Below are positions 36,901-42,900 of a DNA stretch of 64,000 nucleotides, in pieces. Position numbers and translations under genes: made by a program. The notes beneath the pieces were generated by a model that saw nothing but the letters and a program-made list of their open reading frames with translations, was not told the DNA's origin and made no database searches. The stretch is from Romanomermis culicivorax (taxonomy: Eukaryota > Nematoda > Enoplea > Mermithida > Mermithidae): positions 310,001 through 374,000 of the forward strand of contig CAWUHX010000068.1 in NCBI GenBank assembly GCA_963922205.1, written 5' to 3'. Within the stretch, counting starts at the first letter, position 1; every line of letters starts with the position of its first letter.

Positions 36901-39900
36901 ATATGTTATGTATGAGGTTGCATGCCTTTTGCATTTCCAGCAAAATTTGGGAGTGAAAATCATTGAAGGAAAAAATTGATTTTTTCTCCTGAAAATCTGA
37001 AAAACGGTTTAAAAAATGGTAATTTTTGTCCAAAAAACGATTAAAATATGTACATTGATAGGGCGCGAATTGCCTAAAAAGTGTACATTTTTCAGTTTTT
37101 TTCCCGTCAAAAGGGTGCGGTTCTCTTTTCAGCCATATGATTGGCAAATATTAATGGGGGTTCACCAAATTTCTAGCCATATGGTCAATGATTTCTGGAA
37201 GAAGATTTCTGAATATCGCTTTCATCAATTACGTGCAAGGTTTTGCTTCGGCTCCAATCTTTGAGATAAAATTTGCTGCAGATTTGAAATTCGAGCTTTA
37301 ATTATGTAGGCTAAGACTAAACTAATTTTTTCTCGATTGTTTTGTACTATGTGCTTATCAGATAAGTTGAGGAATTGGGTATGACATTTATCATATGAAG
37401 ATTTTCTCAATTTGTATTTCTTTTGAATCCGGAAACTATAGCTCAACAATTTCCCATGCGTATCAAGAATAGTGGCCTTTTTAAGAGCGTATATTGTCCT
37501 GATCACCCGCCGGATTGCGCCGATGATATTTTGACAAATTTGGCCGTTTTACGGCGCGTTTACGTTGAGAGAGACGAAAATCGATTGCTAGCAAAGTAAG
37601 TTCAAAAACGACTGACCCAAAACTGCTTCATTACAGTTATCACGATACATTTGATCCGAAAATGCGCGGCAAGAATTTTCCAGGGGGAGGGTCCTTGGAC
37701 TTTTTATCTAGGTGAGAAAAAAAGTTTTGCAAGCTTGTTTTTCATACAAAATATGCACAAAAATCATCAAAAAATCTGTCAAGTTCAGCAGGGGTGTTTG
37801 ACGGTTTTTTTGAGCCAGGGGGGGGTAGCCAGTGTCTCAAGTAGGAGGGTTTAGCCCCCTACCCTCCTATGTGCATGCATGATTTGATCACAGTTTTTGC
37901 ACTCCGTATCAAATTCTAGTATGTATGTACATTCGTTGTTCCACGCGCCAACGTTCTTATTTTCAGCGGATAAAGGTTAGGAATGTAAAAAAAATTTGGC
38001 GCAGAAAGTTGTGAACAGATACCGAAAAAATGAGTCTTTATCGCACTGTTTTTTTTAGACTATATCAACAAAACGACGCCGGACGTTTTGCCATGCGTGT
38101 CGGTTCCTTAATTTTCCGTCATATCGGTCAACTTTTGCCACATCAATTAAAACAATTTTCTACCAACAAATTTATTTATCCGGTATTTTCATCCTTTCAA
38201 CTTAGATTTATGTATCCGTGATTACTCCGTCTTTTAAGGCTGGATACGACGTCAGCAGGATATTTTGGTCGGACAAAGATTTGAAAGCGAGGAAAATGTA
38301 CGATTGCAAAGTCGTCGAAGATAAAGAGACGAATACGCCAAAATTTGTTATTCATGCGATTGAAAGCGCCGGAAAATTCACGGAAATTCGACCGAAAGTC
38401 GAAATTGAAGATGCGACCATTGTACAAACTTCTAGTCCAACAGGTACGCATTTTGGTTTAAAATAGTCATAATATTATTTACATTAATATGCTAACATGC
38501 TTAAAACGCAAATGTTGTTTCCTGCAAATTTGATTTTTGAGTTCTAAATTTTTGAAAAACGGGCCATTTTTTGCAGAAGCTTGGAATCAGATTCTTGCAC
38601 CGATAGAAGCTTTACGTCGCCAAAACGCTAAATCGACTCTGAAATTATTTCCAAAGTTCTTATTCGGCGAGTTCTTGTATGGATTCGTCGAGTCGAGCGT
38701 TCGAAAAATGATCGAATCGGTAAAAATTTTTTTTCGATTATCACCTTATTCACTTTGACGTTGATTTTCTTCTTGTAAGTGTTCTTTTTTTGTTTACAGT
38801 TACCTGGCGTCGAAACTTTGATTGGCTACGAATTTAAATTCGGTCGGAATCCCCTCATGGACCTTCCTTTGGCCGTTAATCCTAGCGGATGCGCCCGTTG
38901 CGAGCCGCGTTTTAGAACTTATCTGAAACGGTGAGTACTGTTTCGAAATTTTGGAAAATATAATTCAATTTTTTTTTAAATCCGTGCATGCCTGTAAGAG
39001 GTCCGACTAGTTGGGGGGACGGTAAACCCAAAATTTTGGGGGTGGGGGTCCCAACTTTTCCTAAATTTTGGGGAGGGGGGTCGAAAAAAGTCGAAAAAAT
39101 TTCGAAAATATTCCCAAAAAAGCCACTTTTTTCCTCATTTTCCCAATTTTTCCGAGTTTGGGGAGGGTTGTGTATAGGGTTGACCAGGTTGGGGGTGGGG
39201 GTCCCGACATTTGGGTATAAGCGTTGGACCAAGTTGGGGGTGGGGTCCCCCCCAACCTCCCCCCAAATACAGGTATGAATCCGTGTGGTTTCCAAACAAA
39301 AATTTTCCAAGTATTATGAATCGCCCTTCGAAAGGCGACACGTGAAAAGTTCGCGCTCAGTTTTGACCATACATGTAACGAGGCTCTGAGGTCTGGGGAG
39401 CAACTTTTTTGGGGCCGGGGGTCACTGACTCCCAAAATTTTAGTGGGATGGGTCTCTGGAGGAAAAAAATTGATTTTCTCAGCAAATAAGTCCAAATACA
39501 ATTCAAAAAATAGTAATTTTTGTCTAAAAACTGTAAAAAATGTATTGATTACGCGGAGCGCAAAGAAAATTGACATTTTTCCAACCAAAAGTATGAGGGT
39601 TCCTATGACTACCATAGGGCTAGCCATGGGATTGGAAAATCTTGGGGGGGGGGTCGCCCAATCGCTAGCCATATGGGCGACGATTTCTGCTTTTATTAAA
39701 AGAAGACATTGTTCTATATTGTATTCTCATTATATTTTTGGAAGAGCATTCCAATTTTAGAATTCGTAGATCCCAGGAATCATTTTTTTACATCCTAAGC
39801 CTCTTATCCAGAGTTCAAAAATGTTGCGTCTCTTCCTAATTGTTTTTTACTTCAGAATGTTCTAGGCATTAGCTCATAAAATTTTTCATTTTTAAATGCG

Positions 39901-42900
39901 ATAATTAACTTTCGCTTGATGTAATTAGTGTTATAATTAACAATGACCTTCTCGAAATAGTGGGCATCCGGTGATGATCACGCTTATAAAAAAATTTCGT
40001 GAACCATCAGACCTTGGAGCTCCCATGTCTGCACATGTCCTATATAGCTGTCAAGTTTTGATATTCTTTTTCCGCATACTTTTTTCAGATTTATCCACAT
40101 TGTTCAATTTTTCTCAGAGGCCGTGCCGCCAACATTTCATCGTCGCAGTCGCATCATCAAACCATGTCCCTGAGCGCCATGTTGGCCATGAGTGGCCTGG
40201 GCACTTTGGAATCTCAGCAGGCGTTGTTGTGGGCGTCGTTGAGCGGCCGGCCGCCTTCGACGTCAGCCAAATGGTCTCAATATCGGCGTATGAAGCAAGA
40301 ATGGAAAAGTAACATCTATTTGGGTCGTTCGAAAATTCAAGGTTTAGGATTATACGCTAAAAAACCGATCGAAATGAATACGATCGTTATCGAGTATATT
40401 GGCGAAATTATAAGGAATGAAGTGAGTTCATGTTTTTTTTATCTTTTTCGTGCATTTGGTTGTCTGGATCATTCTTCCGGTTTTTTGTTTTTACTATTTG
40501 TCTGATTTTCCTGCCTAGTCATTTTAGAGTTTTGTTAACCGCTTATTTTTAATTCGGTTCTTCCAGCTTCCATTCTTGTCAATTAAAAATTTTTTGAAAT
40601 TGTTTTTTATACTTATCTCTATTGCTTCTCTGTTTCCTCTCTTTGTATAATCTGTCGATTTTTTAGTCCTGCTTTGTACCCGATCAGCTTTGTTCCTTTG
40701 ACTTCTCTTCGGTTCTTTCTAAACTTCGTTTTCCTTATGTAGTCATTTCTAGTTGTTATATTGCATATTCATTTTAATTTTTTCGTCCTTCAACCAGTGT
40801 TTTTTTTGTACTTCACAAACGAAACGGTCCAGAGTACAAACGAAAATTTGGGCTTCGTTTGTACCAGTACAAACGCAAATTTTTGGGCAAAAATTTTTTT
40901 TGTTACTCAACAGCTGTCAGTATTCAATATCAATAGACTTTGTAGGACTTGTTTGTTATGCGTTCACATCGAAAACGACAAACTAGCAGCTGTGGCATAA
41001 TAATAAAAACTTTTTGTGGAGTATTTCACTAGTGCATGTTATGTGCCTCATGATCAAGTGCTTTATGTGTCTGAATTTGTAGCCTTCTTATGTGTCTCGT
41101 GGAAATAGCCAACGTATTCATATTTCACAGCATGTTTGTTGCATTTTATAACAATGAATCCTTTTTTTCAGCAATTTTTCGCAAATTTTGGAGTACAAAC
41201 GGTTTTTGATAGGTCGTTTGTACCAGTACAAATGGACCGAGTACAAAAAAACACTGCCTTCAACTGTCATTTCCTTTAGTTTTTGTCCCACTTTGTCAAA
41301 TCATTTTCATATCTTTCTCACCGATTATTGTTGATTTTTCAGATCCAGTTGTTAAATTTTGTTAATTATGTTTATTTTTCCGCTCCTTTTTCCTCGTATT
41401 TGCACATTTGTTTTTCGCCTAATCTTATCTTTTTGTTTCTTGTATTCTTTCATGTTCTACTTACACCCTTTTTAGTATTTCTCCTCGTTTTCATAGCCGT
41501 CTTGATCTGGTCTTCTTTCTCTATTTAATTAATTTCTGTTTCATTGTTTATTTTCTATTTTTATCCTGTTGTTTTTGTTTTTTTTTGTTTTGGTATCGTT
41601 TTTGGTCGTTAATTTTTCGATCTTACTGCTCGCTTTTTTCTTATTTTTGACATTATTTCTTATTATATACGTAATTTGATTTTTTTTTGCTTTTTTAATA
41701 TGCTGTTTTCTGTTGATTCTATGTTCCACTTTTCCTTTATCGTTCAGTTTTTTCTTCTTGACTATAATAATTTTTTGTTTTCATTTTTCAACTTTTTATT
41801 GCATTGATTTTCCGGTTTTACACAGTTTTTTAGTTTTGAATGCATATTTTTTAGTCAACTTGTGCTCCTTTCTATTTTCTCAGATATGAGTATTTTTATT
41901 TTTGCTTTGTTCCTTGTCCATTTTCATCACTTCTTTAGTTTCCTTGTTTATTCTACGTTGTCTTGATTGTTTTTCTAATCCTTATTTTGATTTTTTCTTC
42001 ATTTTCAGTTCGCTGTATTCTGTTCTGATCCGTGTTTCTTGATCCCCTTATCCAACAAGATTTTTTCCGATATCTTGATCTCGCCTCATTATCTTTACTT
42101 GTACTGCTTTCTTCGAGTTTTTATATTTGTTTATTCTATCCTATTTTCATGCTTCCAAAATTTTATGTTTCATTTTTTAGTTCAATGTGTTTTTTCAAGG
42201 TCGCCGAACGGCGCGAAAAACTTTACCAAGAAAACGGTCGCGGCGTTTACATGTTTCGTTTGGATCACGAACGCGTCGTCGACGCTACGATGTGCGGCGG
42301 TTTGGCCCGCTATATCAATCACTCATGCGATCCGAATTGTACGACCGAAAGTATACAATTGAATAACGGCGAATCGAAAATCGTCATTATCGCGTGTCGT
42401 CCGATTAGCGAAGGCGAAGAGGTAAAATTTGAGCCCAAAACGTTTATTCATCGGGTGCACTGGGTCAAGACCCTAATGTTTGACCAGCGTTCACATGAAT
42501 TCTAAATGTTCTACAAAAGTGGTTTTTTCCTCAAATTAGCACTCTGTAATATACAAAATTATATATAGATGAGAAACGGTATCAAATCAACGTCGACGCT
42601 TTGCACTAATTATGAATCCAAAATATACTCACAATTCACCTAAATATTCTTCGCCTAGTATAGATTAAATTTTTCGGTTTCCGAAAAAAGCCTAAAAATG
42701 AGTCGAAAACAGTATGAAATAGTTCAAAAGCTAAATATCTCGCAGAAAAATGTATTTGAATCATACGTATAATTGGGGGAAGTGCTCTAGGAGACTCTCC
42801 AGAAATTTTCGGCCATATGGCTAGTCATTGGGCAACCCTCAGGATTTTACAATCTTATGGCTAGCCATGTGGTAATCATAGGGACCCCGATGTTATGCAG

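Noticed and set aside
38912..39672. Long minus-strand ORFs rich in Pro and Gly
   Set aside because: They run through the poly-C/G MITE and a neighbouring repeat; the open frames result from C/G runs, not selection on protein.
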